Shown: positions 21,376-33,115 of the stretch, one piece after another
Position numbering within the stretch: the stretch's first letter is position 1
Layout of the letters: each line of letters opens with the position of its first letter
Source of the DNA: Unio delphinus
Lineage: Eukaryota; Mollusca; Bivalvia; Unionida; Unionidae
Assembly (NCBI GenBank): GCA_029339505.1
Contig: JAQISU010000033.1
Coordinates: 3,175,001-3,239,000 of the forward strand
Length of the DNA: 64,000 nt
Direction: 5' to 3'
Program-made: the position numbers and the translations under genes
Notes under the pieces: model-generated
What the model saw: the letters and a program-made list of their open reading frames with translations, nothing else
Databases searched by the model: none
Told to the model about the DNA's origin: nothing

Positions 21376-22200
21376 AAGCAATGTAACCATGGGCAAAACA
21401 GCTATAAGTAGGATTGAACTAAAACCAGATAAATGTTGTGTGCCTCTGATCCTACATTTCATGACCAAAAAAAAAGACAAAATGTAGTCAGTAAATCAGT
21501 CATTAAGGATTTTAAACATGTTATATTGCCATAATATAAAAAAATGGAGAAAAGAAAAGAAAAAACACAAAGTAATGCTTAAATATTTTGAAGCAAGTTT
21601 GATATGTTTATTAAATTAACTTTGTCAGTTTCTAGTATTGCTCTGTTTCTAAATTATGTTCTTGTTTATATGCAATCACTTGCATTGTGCATTATTTTAT
21701 AGTATTCCAATAACTGTTCCTGCATATAAATTAGTTTTAATGCATATTTTCTGTTTTTAGCTTTGAGGAAAAGTTAAAAAAAAATATGCTTTCCCCTCTC
21801 TTATGCATCTAGTTCCTCATTAACTGAATCATTATACTCCATTCAATGTGGATCAATGGCTTCTAAGTTTTGAAGGGTGGGGTCAGAGGAGGGATTTTAG
21901 CTCAATACTGACTGCAGAAATTAACTCCCTATAGTTAATACATGTATTTTAAGGATATGGCTATGAACAGTTTTGTAAAGTCTGCAAGGGCAGGGATAAG
22001 TTAAGGGAACAATAAAGGATGTATATATTTACATGTCCTTTAATGCAGAAAAAAATGATACAATGTATAATGTTTGGGAAAGAAGATGAGTGACACCAGC
22101 ATTTTTTTCCTCTACAGTTAAAATATGTGTGTAAATTTGTATTCACAAGCTGACGTGTTAACTAGACAAAGTGAGAAGTATTAGACCATGCGGTCCTTGT
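21376..22200. other. AT-rich DNA, nothing recognised
   Basis: No arrays, transposon ends or meaningful frames seen. Confidence 0.5.
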
Positions 22201-23500
22201 GTTGATATATTAATGTGAAACTTGGTACATATTATCATCATCATCATGTAAAGATGTACATTTTAACAATTATTTGTGCTTCTATGATTTTTATCAGGGT
22301 TACTGACCTTTTTGGTTTTTTGCTAGGTGCAATATACAACTTTACCTCATTATGTTATTATTAAGGGCCATAGCCACTATGATCTTTGTCAGAGTTATTG
22401 TCTTTGTTTACTTCTAGCTGGGTGCAATATACAGCTCATATTCATTATAATGCATTAGTTATGGTACATAACTGACAGCATTGTGTAGTGAGAACATGCA
22501 TTTATCAAACCACAGCATAGTAAGAACTTCCACTTGAGGCAAAGGAAGAAATCACAGTTGTGTGAATATAAATGTCAGAGCTCAAGATCACTGGTTACCA
22601 AACTTTGTTAATGGCTTACATGTGGGGAAGGAATAGACTTGTCAAATTTGGGGTCCAGAAAGGTCAAGGTCATCATAGCTGTAAGAATTCTTTTGATTCA
22701 GGGTCAAAAGATCATATTAAGATCACTTTGCATGAAAGAAGAAAATTAGTTTCTCATAACAAAGTAACATTTCTTCCAGATTACAGGCCTGGACCAAATG
22801 TTATGGATAGCTTGCACTTGGCATAAGGTAAAATCCTTTTCAGAGTCAGAGGTCAGGCATACAAACTGAAATAAAAATGGGTTCTTTACAATAATATTAG
22901 TATTCCATCACACAACTGGACTAAACTCTGTGGATAACTTACATATTGGGTAGCTAGAAGACTATTGATTTGGGGTCAGATGTTAAAAGTCAAGCCATTA
23001 GTAACTGAAAGATGAAACATCGTGTTTTGCACATTATTTCAGAAATGTACTATTATGAATAGCTTGCATTTAGTGTAATGATGTGGCATATGAACTCTGG
23101 GGTCTAATATCAAGGTCACTAATTGACAGAAGAAAATAACATTTCTGCACAAAAATACATTTGTTGAAGCTAATATGTAAATAGGTTAAAAAAAATTGTC
23201 AAATGATCGAATGTAAAAGTCACTGGCAGAAAAAAAAAAAAAAAGAGGACAAATAGTGGAAGGCATGTCTTTGTGATAAAATACAGCAAACTATAAATTC
23301 TGTGGTCTAATGTTTCAGACACAGTTGTCATGGTGAGTCTGATAGGGCATTTAATGGTCTCCACATATTAACTTTACTTAAGAGAAAATACTAACTTAGA
23401 CCAAAGTTCTAGATCATTGAGATGCATTGGCTTGAAATCTGCAGTCAATTGTCCAAAGTGTTCTTACATAGAGGAAAATGAATTATGGGACAAACTGTGC
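22200..23500. repeat. Degenerate long-period direct repeats
   Basis: Phrases such as 'aaatgttatggatagcttgc', 'aactctgggg tctaatat', 'caaggtcact' and 'gaaagaagaaa' recur every roughly 140-180 bp at about 22590, 22790, 22930, 23050, 23100 and 23290. An 84-codon frame at 22572-22826 falls inside and is taken as a by-product. Probably an ancient tandem family. Confidence 0.55.
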
Positions 23501-23559
23501 TGTTCATGCAAGTCTTATTAGCAAATTTCATGTTTACTTTTTATTTAAATGATAACTCT

Positions 23560-24130
23560 TCTGAGCACAGTATATGTACACTTCATATTTACCTGGTATT
23601 TTTGTATTTAACTTCATATTTACATGGTACTATTGTTAGCAAATTATAAATACACTTGATATTTATTTGGTAATTTTTGTAAATGCATCATATGCACACT
23701 TCATATTTACTTGGTACTCTTGTTAGCACACTGTATGTACATTTCCTGATTACATGGCACTCTTGTTAGCACACTGTATGCACATTTCTGGATTACATGG
23801 CACTCTTGTTAGCACACTGTATGCACATTTCTGGATTACATGGCACTCTTGTTAGCACACTGTATGCACATTTCCTGATTACATGGCACTCTTGTTAGCA
23901 CACTGTATGCATATTTCCTGATTACATGGTACTCTTGTTAGCACACTGTATGCACATTTCCTGATTACATGGCACTCTTGTTAGCACATTGTATGTTGTA
24001 TGTACATTTCCTGATTACATGGCACTCTTGTTAGCACACTGTATGCACATTTCTGGATTACATGGCACTCTTGTTAGCACACTGTATGCACATTTCTGGA
24101 TTACATGGCACTCTTGTTAGCACATTGTAG
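23560..24130. repeat. Minisatellite, 43-bp unit, about 12 copies
   Basis: Well-kept units from about 23700 onward contain CTCTTGTTAGCACACTGTAT and GATTACATGGCA. Two subtypes alternate: CATTTCCTGATT and CATTTCTGGATT. One unit near 23985-24005 carries a small internal duplication (ATTGTATGTTGTATG). The 5' part (23560-23700) is strongly diverged. Confidence 0.95.
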
Positions 24131-24516
24131 ATACACTTCATATTTTTGTGCAGGGTATTCTGTAAACCTTCACTGATAGATCTGGTAAAATGCCAGAGTC
24201 AAGGCTCATTTTATGTTATTAATATATAGCATCATATATGTTGTATGAAGTGTGATACTGAACACTAAACAAACTCAAAGAACACATTATTATTAGCATT
24301 AAAAGCACTTAGACATTTTATTGTTTTCCAATATACAGACTTCAGCGTATGTGTAAGTGGTCAGTTTTTATTCTTGTTGGTTTTAATAGAATGCTTAGCA
24401 CATTATTCATTGTATCAGGCTGAACTACGTCTCTTGACACCCTATTTGGGTGTAGAACCAGAAACCATGTGCTCTTCCAATTGACATACTTCAATTCCCC
24501 TTATAAGCATTTATGG
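24131..24516. other. AT-rich DNA; possible tRNA-like remnant
   Basis: The minus strand of about 24437-24497 has TCAATTGGAAGAGCACATGG followed at a tRNA-like distance by GGTTCTACACCC, reminiscent of A and B boxes. No cloverleaf can be defended, so it may be another decayed SINE head. Confidence 0.3.
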
Positions 24517-24824
24517 ACTGCTCCAGTGACCTAAGTGGTTAGAGCATCTGCCTCGGATGTGGGAGGTTGATGGTTTGTACCCAGGCTGAGTCATACCAAA
24601 GACTTGTGAAAATGGGAATAACAGCTGTTTCGCTAGGTGCTCAGCATTAAGCTGTTACTGTTAGGACAGGTCAACTTGGTGTCAAGATAATGTGACTGGG
24701 TGGAACATGATGCTACAAGTCTGTGACATGATGCTCCAGTGCTGGATGTCACTAGAAATTGTCACACTGCAGACATTGTAGCAATTTGACTGAAAAATTT
24801 TTAAAGCTACAATAAAAATCCAAA

Positions 24825-24881
<57 letters not shown>
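24517..24881 (+). mobile_element. SINE-B copy 2 with long (CA)n tail
   Basis: The tRNA-like head is at about 24522-24600 (CCAGTGACCTAAGTGGTTAG; degenerate B box GGTTTGTACCC). The central body has GGATAATGTGACTGGGTGG-like sequence, then AAAGCTACAATAAAAATCCA and an uninterrupted (CA)n of about 28 units (24826-24881). No clear target-site duplication found. A hypothetical Cys-Val repeat frame on the minus strand here is a dinucleotide artefact. Confidence 0.9.
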
Positions 24882-24884
<3 letters not shown>

Positions 24885-24969
24885 ATAAGAAACTAAAGTT
24901 TCAAATTAAAGTGCCTGCAAAAATGTCCTCTCATCCAAATTCAGAGTACATCCTTTTGGACAAAAACAA

Positions 24970-25670
24970 AACAGTGGCATACAAGTTTGCACTAACACTG
25001 TCATATAAGTATGCATTAGCTTTGGCATACAAGTGTGCATTGACACTGGCATACAAATTTGCATTAGCATTGGCATACAAGTGTGCACTGAAAATGGCAT
25101 ACAAGTCTGCATTAATACTGGCATGAAAGTTTGCATTATCTTTGGCATATAAGTGTGCACTGACACTGGCTTGCAAGTTTGCATTGACACTGGCATACAT
25201 GTTAGCATTAGCATTGGCATACATTTTTGTATTAACACTGGCATACAAGTTTGCAGTAATGCTGGCATACAAGTGTACATTGAAAATGGCATGCAAGTGT
25301 GCATTGAAACAGGCTTGCAAGTTTGCATTGACACTGGCATACAAGTTTGCACTAATACTGGCATATAAATTTGCATTAGCATTGACATACAAGTGTCATT
25401 GACACTGGCATACAAGTTTGCACTAATACTGGCATATAAATTTGCATTAGCATTGACATACAAGTGTCATTGACACTGGCATACAAGTTTGCATTAGCAT
25501 TGGCATACAATTGTGCACTGAAAATGGCATACAAGTCTGCATTGACACTGGCATACAAGTTTGCATTAGCATTGGCATACAAATGTACAGTGACACTGGC
25601 AATGACTGGCATACAGGTGTGCATTGACACTGGCATACAAGTCTGCATTAACACTGGCATTAAAGTTTGC
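24970..25670. repeat. Minisatellite, 24-bp unit, about 29 copies
   Basis: The unit is GGCATACAAGTTTGCATTAG plus CATT, with frequent variants (ACAC/ATTA, TTTG/TGTG). A segment of about 82 bp, with its ACATACAAGTGTCATTGACA junction at about 25384 and again at about 25455, is duplicated locally. As 24 is divisible by three, frames of 70-185 codons appear on both strands in different phases with 8-residue periodicity (for example A-L-A-Y-K-F/C-A-L on plus). These are considered artefacts. Confidence 0.96.
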
Positions 25671-26109
25671 ACTTGCATTTCAATCTTAATTTTGCCTTTG
25701 TGCAAACTTTTTAATTAAAAGACCAGATGTTTTTCATTTTTAAACATCAAATTATAGAAATACATCTTAACGTTGTCGTCTTTAGTTCAACCACATGGAA
25801 TTTTGAAGAGTAAGTAAATGTATCTATTATCATCTACTGTTGAAATGTCACAAATATGTTTTTGTTACTTAAAACTTTAATGCAAAATTGAATGCCCTTT
25901 GTTTTTCAAACTTGACAACAAACCCTACTTAGCTGGTCCTACCTTATATTTACAGTCAGTGGGACCCTTATTCCATTACCAATTACTAGCGGGAACTGTT
26001 ATCACATTACATACAGCCAGTGGCAGGATTATTTGCTTGGATCCAGTTGGTAGTTACATTATTATGTTGAGCCACATGTGCAAATTGTTTCCACAAGTTA
26101 AAGTAAAAT
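25671..26109. other. AT-rich DNA, nothing recognised
   Basis: A 72-codon frame at 25899-26117 has no known motif. Confidence 0.5.
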
Positions 26110-26112
26110 ATT

Positions 26113-26480
26113 GGTAATATATAGTAATTGGTAAAATATAATGTCTACTAACTGGTATAAATAGGTAATATATAGTAATTGGTAAAATATAATATATACA
26201 TGTACTAATTAGTATAAATAGGTAATATATAGTAATTGGTAAAATATAATATATACATGTACTAATTAGTATAAATAGGTGATATATAGTAATCAGTAAA
26301 ATATAATATATAATAATTGGTATAAATAGGTGATATAGTAATTGAGAAAATATAGATAATCTATTGTACTGGTAATTTGTAAAAACAGGTAATTTATAGC
26401 AATTGATATTATATAGGTATTAAATAGTAGTATTATATAGTAACTGATAAAATATAGGTATTATTTAGTATTAAGAAATT
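26113..26480. repeat. AT-rich minisatellite, 57-bp unit, 3-4 good copies plus decayed ones
   Basis: Units start GGTAATATATAGTAATTGGT and include ATATACATGTACTAATTAGT. The period of 57 bp was checked at 26164, 26221 and 26278. The first unit is 51 bp. Decayed units continue to about 26480. Confidence 0.9.
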
Positions 26481-28305
26481 GGTAGTTACAATAACCAAGA
26501 AAGTATTGCTTTAATGTTGATATGATCTGAGAAAAGTCTTACTCAAAATAAGTCTGTAAAAAGCCACAATGTTTGATACATTAGAACATATGTTTGTATA
26601 CAAATGAGTGGGCAAATCTTAAAGCCATTATCTACAACAAGAAATAAATTATAGAAAAGATCAGTATTTAATCTAATGAAGTCTTTGCAGAAAAGGTAAA
26701 ATTCAATTTCAAGATTAAACCCATGCACACTGGAAGGTCATTGTGCCAAAGTGCTGTAAAGCAATTTACAACTTTTCCCATCCCTGCTGATGCTCGCTTT
26801 TGAATTCAGTTGCATTTGGGGAAGGAATTGATCATGATCACACAACTATGAAAATGTTGCTGTCTTTTCTATGTAGGAATTGGAAGCCTACAGGTAATGT
26901 TTCGAGTTTTCTTTGTTAATCCATCACTGTGGAAGCTTACACATAGTTGATTTACAACTGTACTTTATTTCTTCATTGTGTAGTCATTAGAAAACATTGA
27001 TGGAAAAAAATTGGTCATTAGCTCTATACAAGATTAAAAGTTTACTAGGCAAATACAAAATTTATCTTTTTACTTGCCCACATTTTTATATGCCTCCCTT
27101 AAGGAAGAATGTATTAAGATTTTTTTTTCTGGCCATCTGACCAGTTTGGTTTCAGTACAGTAATTCAAGTTGTCTGCTATCAACAATTACTTAACTTTTT
27201 GTCAATTACTTGTACTTTGGGCAAGGAAGAATCATGGGGCTCTTATTCTCCACAACACTTGTCACTCAATATAATTGAGTTTGTCTCTCTTGTGAGTATG
27301 CACTCAAGTTATGATTTACGAACACAAGACTCCTCAAATTCAGGGAAAACTTATATGAGGGCGGTGTAATACTCAAATTATCATGTGTAAGCAGCTGGCT
27401 ACCAAGATCTCCAGTTATGGAAGTGCAAATGTTGCGTGTTGCTAAGGAGACACTTGTGCTATTTCATAAACAACTTACAATCATTATCTGCTGATCTGTA
27501 TTGTGTGTATTGTGTGTGTTATTAAACATAGATGATAGTGAAGATAAGAAAGAAAAGGAATAAAATTCTACAGAAGACAACAGCTTTACTTTCATATTTT
27601 TAATATAATTTACGAAAAGAAAATTGTTCAAAGAAATTTTCAATATTTTTGTCATGTGGTTAGTGTTTTATTAGTCGAGTGAAAATTTACATTTTATGAA
27701 TTGTAATAATTAAGTTACAATCCCTCTGTTCAAATTCCAAGTGTTCATAAAAGACCTATGCGTATTATGAAGCGTGATTATTATGACATTCACAAAAAAA
27801 TTACCAAGTCCTTAATAAGTTAAATGTTTACAGGGTCTAATATAATCCTTCAGTCCAGTTAACAATTTGAAATTGTAAAACAAAGGATTCATTTTGTATT
27901 ATACAAAACTTTCATTTAATTTTGACTTTATTTTCTGAAAAAGCATATAAGGTTGATTTTGAGAAATATGTAGAATTTAGATATACATGTATTACAATGT
28001 TTTTTGAAATTGGAAACTTTAACAAATTGTTGAAGTTTCATTTCATTGTAAAACAATATTTGTAATTACTCCAAAAATTATATTGTCTGTATATGTAATT
28101 TATAAATATTTCCTGAATATAGCAAATTGCAAAATACTACTTATGTAAATTCGGATGAATCCTTAAACTTTTTTCATTTCCAAAATGGATTCTTACAGGA
28201 AAATATTTAGTTAGTGACTAGTGTATGTTAATTGATACTTTAATATTTTGTTTACTGATGGTTTAAGAGTTGCCAGATATAGACCACTATTAATAAATTT
28301 GGTTT
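26481..28305. other. 1.8 kb AT-rich DNA, nothing recognised
   Basis: Only short frames (61-63 codons) and homopolymer runs. No repeat or element ends seen. Confidence 0.5.
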
Positions 28306-28485
28306 AGTTGTGTTGGTTCATTGCCATTTTCAGCACATACATGGTTAAGCAGATATTTAGTGGAGGAAGAACCTGATAAAACCTTAGGAAGAACCACCAA
28401 CCCACAGGAAGCTAAGTTGAAATTTGAACTGTGTGGAAAGATGTGAAATGTCAGTGATCAATAGAGATGCGCCTAAAATCACTAA
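28306..28485 (-). mobile_element. SINE-A copy 10, heavily diverged
   Basis: The minus-strand body is recognisable from CATTTTCAGCACATACATGG, GTGGAGGAAGAACC and GAACCACCAACCCACAGGAAG. The head is degenerate (TCAGTGATCAATAGAGATGC near 28451). The tail and target-site duplications are not visible. Confidence 0.72.
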
Positions 28486-28519
28486 CCCACATAGGACCAA
28501 GTATTCATAGACCATTGCA

Positions 28520-28865
28520 CAGGGCCGTATTATCCATAAGGCTGACTAGGCTAAAGCCTAGGGGCCCACCAAGAGCAGGGGCCCATGCAACCTTTAGCCA
28601 TGCCATGGCAATGCTGTGTAATTGAAAATTCCACATTTAAAACATTCCTACTCCATGCCACAACAATCAGACTGCTGCTAAATTCCACCTTTTTAAATCA
28701 TTTTTGGTAAGTTTGTATTAATTAAAAGAGCACAAAATTTGCGGGTGGATGTTGAGGGGCCGAAAGAAGCTTGAAGCCTAAGGGCCCTGCCATTCGTGGG
28801 TGGATGTCAAGGGGCCCAAAGAAGCTTGAAGCCATGGGGCCCTGCCACGAGTTAATACGGCACTG
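28520..28865. mobile_element. hAT-like MITE with 8-bp TSD and internal duplication
   Basis: A 346-bp element starting CAGGGCCGTATTA and ending TAATACGGCACTG, so the terminal inverted repeats start CAG(G/T)GCCGTATTA. Flanking direct repeats are CCATTGCA (28512-28519) and CCCTTGCA (28866-28873), 7 of 8 identical. The 3' part holds a tandem duplication of about 60 bp (GGTGGATGT…GAAGCTTGAAGCC… at about 28742 and 28798). GC-rich compared with the flanks and non-coding. CAG-type ends and an 8-bp duplication fit hAT. Confidence 0.82.
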
Positions 28866-28873
28866 CCCTTGCA

Positions 28874-29699
28874 TATGTGTGTGTTGTTATTCCATAGCTA
28901 GTTCTTTCTGGGAGTAAAGTACCTGACTGAAAGACAGAAATTCCATTATCTCATTAGGGTGAACCTTAATATTCCAGGAAATCGGATCAGCAGGTGAACT
29001 CTACACTTCTTTGGTATTTATATAGGTGCTAATCATTATATTTTTTGGTTGCCATGTTGTAATTTTCAATATCATTTATGTAAGAACATTAGCTGTCTCT
29101 TCATGGGTCGATGAGCAAATTATTAATAGTCTTGCGTTAGGATCATATCCTGGTCATTTTTCATCATTGTTTAATTAGGTTATCTTCAGAGTATCTTTTA
29201 CACAGTTGTTCCATACATGTGGTGTATATATATATTTTCCCTTTCTAAAATGTATTGTGTTTTTCAATTGAGTTGTTTGTTTTATTTTCATTCAAATAAC
29301 AGTTTCTTAGCAGCTAAGAGTAGGTAATTTATTTTAATTTCCTCCCGTTTTGCAGTCTATGAATTCACCTGCCCATCATTTTATTCACATGTGACATTTT
29401 TATACATGGTATGCAGGTTGCACACCACTTACTTCATGTATCTTGCTTGGTTGTCAAACTCAGATTCTTTCACCATTTTAATTTTAGATAGACAATGTTA
29501 ATTTGTCATTATAATTGCCACTTAAACCCTACAGTTTTTTGTGCTAATTTTTACTAATCCTTTGTTTTAAAGCAAGGATTTCTTTTCCTGTATTTAATCT
29601 TAGGGAAATACCCATACAAGATGTGTATCACTCAATATATTTATAGACTTAGTCTATGCATTATCTTTGAAGTGTTTTGCAGATCAATTTTCTTTCAGT
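28874..29699. other. AT-rich DNA, nothing recognised
   Basis: No features found before the retroelement described next. Confidence 0.5.
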
Positions 29700-29995
29700 G
29701 TCTTTATTTCAGGAACAAGCCACCAGAAATCTCCCAGAGACACCCACCTCTGCTTGTTTATCCTCTACACACTGTTAGAAGAACAAAAACTATCCTTTTT
29801 GTAGACTTTGGTCTAATGATATTTGGGATCTTGCAGAGAGCCCCTCAGATCTTACAGAAAGGATACCCAAGTCTCCTCAGTGGACCCCCTCTCAAATGAA
29901 GGTTTTTACTACTAGCTTAGATAGCAAATGTGCCCTTCCTCTAGGGGAGTAGGGAGTAGCAGCATCCTCCCAAACAAAACAGAGCAAGCTGCATT

Positions 29996-30619
29996 TTGCA
30001 TTACTCTCTCTCCTGCCAAAGGGGGAAAAAACACCTTCTACTGACCCAATGTTCATTAATGGCTGATTGTGGGGAACAGCACCATTTCAATCCTGTTGAC
30101 CCATTGAAGATGATGAGATCTAGTCCCCTGAGAAAGGGAGTTCTCAGATCTAAGTTTGCCATTTCTGGGGATAGCTTTTTCTACAGACTTGAGTTGCCTA
30201 CAGAGTCTCTGACTAGGTACTGGGTATGGTATGGGTCTTTAGATTCTATATGGTATGGAGTCCCCCCCCTCCAGATTCCCATTTCATTCCATGAGGGATT
30301 GAGACTAAACTTACATTGGATCAGCATTCCTCCATCCCAATTATTCCTCTATTTCTTCATGGGATGTGGCACCTCTCTTCAAAGAAGCAATTGGCCCATT
30401 ATAAAGACACAGATTTCTGGACCTGTACCACATAATAATGTAGTTGTGCCTGCAGGCCAAAGATTTACATCATCTTGTGAGTTTGAGTCTAAAAGGAAGG
30501 AGAGTATAGACCTTCTTCACCAAATTGAAATTGTCCTAAACCACTGCTTTAAACAGTCTGTTACCTTCATGAAAGGAGTTGCCAAATTGGATTTCTCTTC
30601 CTGCCAAGTCTCTCTCTAA
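29996..30619 (+). pseudogene. 207-codon open frame, probable gag-like remnant of the DIRS-like element
   Basis: This is the longest non-repetitive open frame in the window. The predicted protein is basic and aromatic, with an R-Y-W-V-W-Y-G-S segment near residue 79 and a C-terminal Ser/Cys region. I cannot match it to a named domain. Its position, strand and composition fit the gag-like ORF upstream of the reverse transcriptase in a DIRS-like element. An immediately upstream frame (29621-29899, 92 codons) and downstream frames (30713-30973, 30977-31180, 31280-31540) continue on the same strand with stops and shifts between them. The last ends at the MITE insertion. Confidence 0.45.
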
Positions 30620-31530
30620 GTAGAGAGACACTGGTCACATAGTCTTCCAAGAGAGAGTGCAGGATGAAGATGTTCTTTTTATCCTCATTGAATCCAATGA
30701 GTTTGACACATAGTGGGCCGATTTGGCACATCCTTCCTTTGGGTGCCTAATCTTTCACACCTTAAGGAAGCAGAAGAGGAGGAATCTGAGCCATTTAGTA
30801 AAGTGGTGAATGAGGTTTACTGCCTTTTGCCTAATGGTCACTGTTCAAAACCATGGGTTATTCTAAACTTCTTTCCAGTTTGGAGAAACTTTCTTGGGCA
30901 AACTCTTGTTCAGATATCTTGCTTCTTCCTCACCAGCTATGATCAGGTTCTTACTTATTCCTGGTTCACTTAAACTGTGACTTTGAATTCTGAAGCAGCT
31001 GAAGAGGGCATTTATACTGTTACCATTGAAAACACTAGAATCATTAGAATCAAAAGCTTGGCCATTAGTGACCATACACTTGCTGCCCTATTTTTAGCAG
31101 CATCAATCAATTTGCTGATGGAAGAATATGTCACCAATATCTGTCCTTTTTTTGGAAGCAGTTGTTGCAAAAACATCTAGGTATGCATTATCCATTGTTC
31201 ATGGCCATGTCAGCAGAGCTTTTTCTCTGCATTGATGTGGCACTGAACACTTCCAAGGTCTTACTAGAGCACAGTAAGAATGGAGGCTGAGACTCTCTTT
31301 CTTATCTCCATGGCTGCTCAGGATTTGAGAGACCATCAACACTGGTCCCTTGCATCCACTTCTGGCTCTTTGAAACTTAGCAAGAAGTGGAAACAACCTG
31401 ATCACTCTCACGGCCCACCATCTAAATTCTTTAAAGTTATGCAACTCCAGTTAAACAACAACCCTTGCTCACCCTTGCCAGGCCCAGGAAAGAAAATTGC
31501 AGGGCCATCCACTTTTTGTAAGGATAAGGG

Positions 31531-32034
31531 TCTTCACTAGCCAAGGTTCCAATACGATAACCCTATCTTCACCTTGGCAGATCAAACAGATATTTTAGTG
31601 CTTTTTCCTACCGACATCTATTGGATTTCATGAGTTACCGTCCTTACTATATTTTACCAACTAACCAATAATGTGTAACAGTGGTGCAATGGCCAAAAAT
31701 GGTGGAGGCAATTAACCTAAAGAGGATAAGTTTAACTTTGAAAGTATGATTACATACCAGAGGTAAGCCATTGCAGGTGTATTTGAATGAAAGATATTGG
31801 TATAAACATGGACCGGCATTGTGGAAAATTTACTTATCATTCCATTCAGGTTGTGTGCTCCCCTTTTCTCAATCATGTAGGAACGTTGTTCTAATTTAAA
31901 CAACTTAATTTTGATTGCATGCGATGGCTTTCTGCCACATCTAATTAAATTCACAGACCCGAAGCACAGAAATATCTGCTTGATACGCCAAAGTATAGAT
32001 AGGGTTATTATATTGGAACCTTGGCTAGTTAAGA
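31531..32034. mobile_element. MULE-like MITE with ~75-bp inverted repeats, inserted in the DIRS-like element
   Basis: The left end starts TCTTCACTAGCCAAGGTTCC and the right end, reverse-complemented, TCTTAACTAGCCAAGGTTCC. The outer 36 bp match at 33 positions, and by hand count 62 of the outer 75 bp pair without gaps (31531-31605 with 31960-32034). The 9-bp direct repeat GGATAAGGG flanks it at 31522-31530 and 32036-32044, with one extra T at the right. Long terminal inverted repeats plus a 9-bp duplication fit Mutator-like elements. The ~350-bp interior has no meaningful frame. Removing it rejoins the two halves of the retroelement. Confidence 0.85.
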
Positions 32035-32044
32035 TGGATAAGGG

Positions 32045-33115
32045 TGGACTGCCCTAGGGACTTGATCTCTCCTGCAAACTGTACCTCTTCTCTTAGTTCC
32101 TATTGGCACCAGACTATACCTCTTTTTGTAGGCATGATGATCAATTATAAGAGATAGTTATCAACATCAGTTCTGGGAACCCCCTCTTTTAAAGTTCCCC
32201 ATTTGCAAGTTAAATCTGGTCCAGTTAAAGTATGAGGTCCATTCCCTTCTTTGGATGGATGCGGTAGAGAGGATGTTAAAAGGTTAAATGACCAATATTC
32301 CATGATTTTCTGGTTCGCTTGGAAGGGTAAAGTCATGTCTAACATCCATTTTTATGCTATCTACTTTTCCTCCCTAAACAAATGTTTGGTGGAGGAGCCT
32401 TTCAAGACGAAAACCAAAGCCTGAGTCATAAATTCCATAAGACCCTAGAATTTTAGTGGTCTCCATCTTTATTCATGATGTGTATCTTTACATCTCTCTT
32501 TCCCCCACACAGAAAGTTTAGCAGATTTTCTTTGGAAGGAGAGGGCTTATAATTCTAAGCTCTGCTGTTGAGCCAAGTTCATTCATAGCCATTGTTTGTA
32601 TGGGAGTGGTTGCGCCCATGAAAGTCATTAATTTTCCCAATCCTGCTATATTTGTATTATTGGTTGATCCACAATGTCATTCTATAGTTCCTCAGACTAG
32701 ATCTTTCTCATTTTTGATCCACTGTAACCAGGCTTGCTCTCCTACCAAAATCAAAATCAGATTTCAGTTCAATCTCAAGATTTTGTCTACATGGGGATGA
32801 AATTCTCACAGAGGGTTAGTCTGTGTCCCACCTGACAGAAAAGACAAGGTTTTGATGCTGATTATAAAGATCAAGTTGCCAGCTCATCTGTTTCTTTCAC
32901 TGCTTTCTTTCCAAATGAAACACACTCACACATTCTGTGCACCTACAGCTTTTAGCAGCTTGGAAACTGCACAAAGACCCAGTGAATGCTGTTATATAGT
33001 AGGGTTAGGATTTCCACTACTATCTGAATTGGTGGGCAAATCAGGAATGGTTTTTGGCCACATTCATGACAAGAGAACATTTTTACAGGCAGTCTGTGAA
33101 GGAAAGGGAAGATAA
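32045..33115 (+). pseudogene. DIRS-type reverse transcriptase remnant
   Basis: Reading across several frames, the order of motifs fits a DIRS1-type reverse transcriptase. A P-I-G-T-R-L-Y-L-F-L start (about 32098) recalls the N-terminal 'PVGxRLxxF' motif. A 'HRKFxRFxxxGxxYxF'-like block lies near 32510-32560. The segment at 32600-32800 corresponds to the region up to a 'L-G-M-K-F' phrase. R-G-L-V-C-V-P-P-D-R-K-D-K-V-L follows at about 32812-32858, then the T-H-T-F-C-A-P stretch. The YLDD-type catalytic core is not readable; several stops and frameshifts make the copy inactive. An RNase H-like continuation after 33115 is too decayed to assert. Confidence 0.6.

Noticed and set aside
24682..24876. 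Cys-Val repeat frame over the CA microsatellite
   Set aside because: Dinucleotide repeat artefact; the same holds for frames at 35760-36091, 45517-45804, 44870-45082 and 60082-60339.
24906..25463. 185-codon frame and other long frames in the 24-bp array
   Set aside because: Same reason: unit divisible by three, several frames open on both strands.
31531..32034. Inverted repeats as the DIRS element's own terminal repeats
   Set aside because: They lie internally between gag-like and reverse-transcriptase parts and are flanked by a 9-bp target duplication. That fits a separate DNA transposon better.
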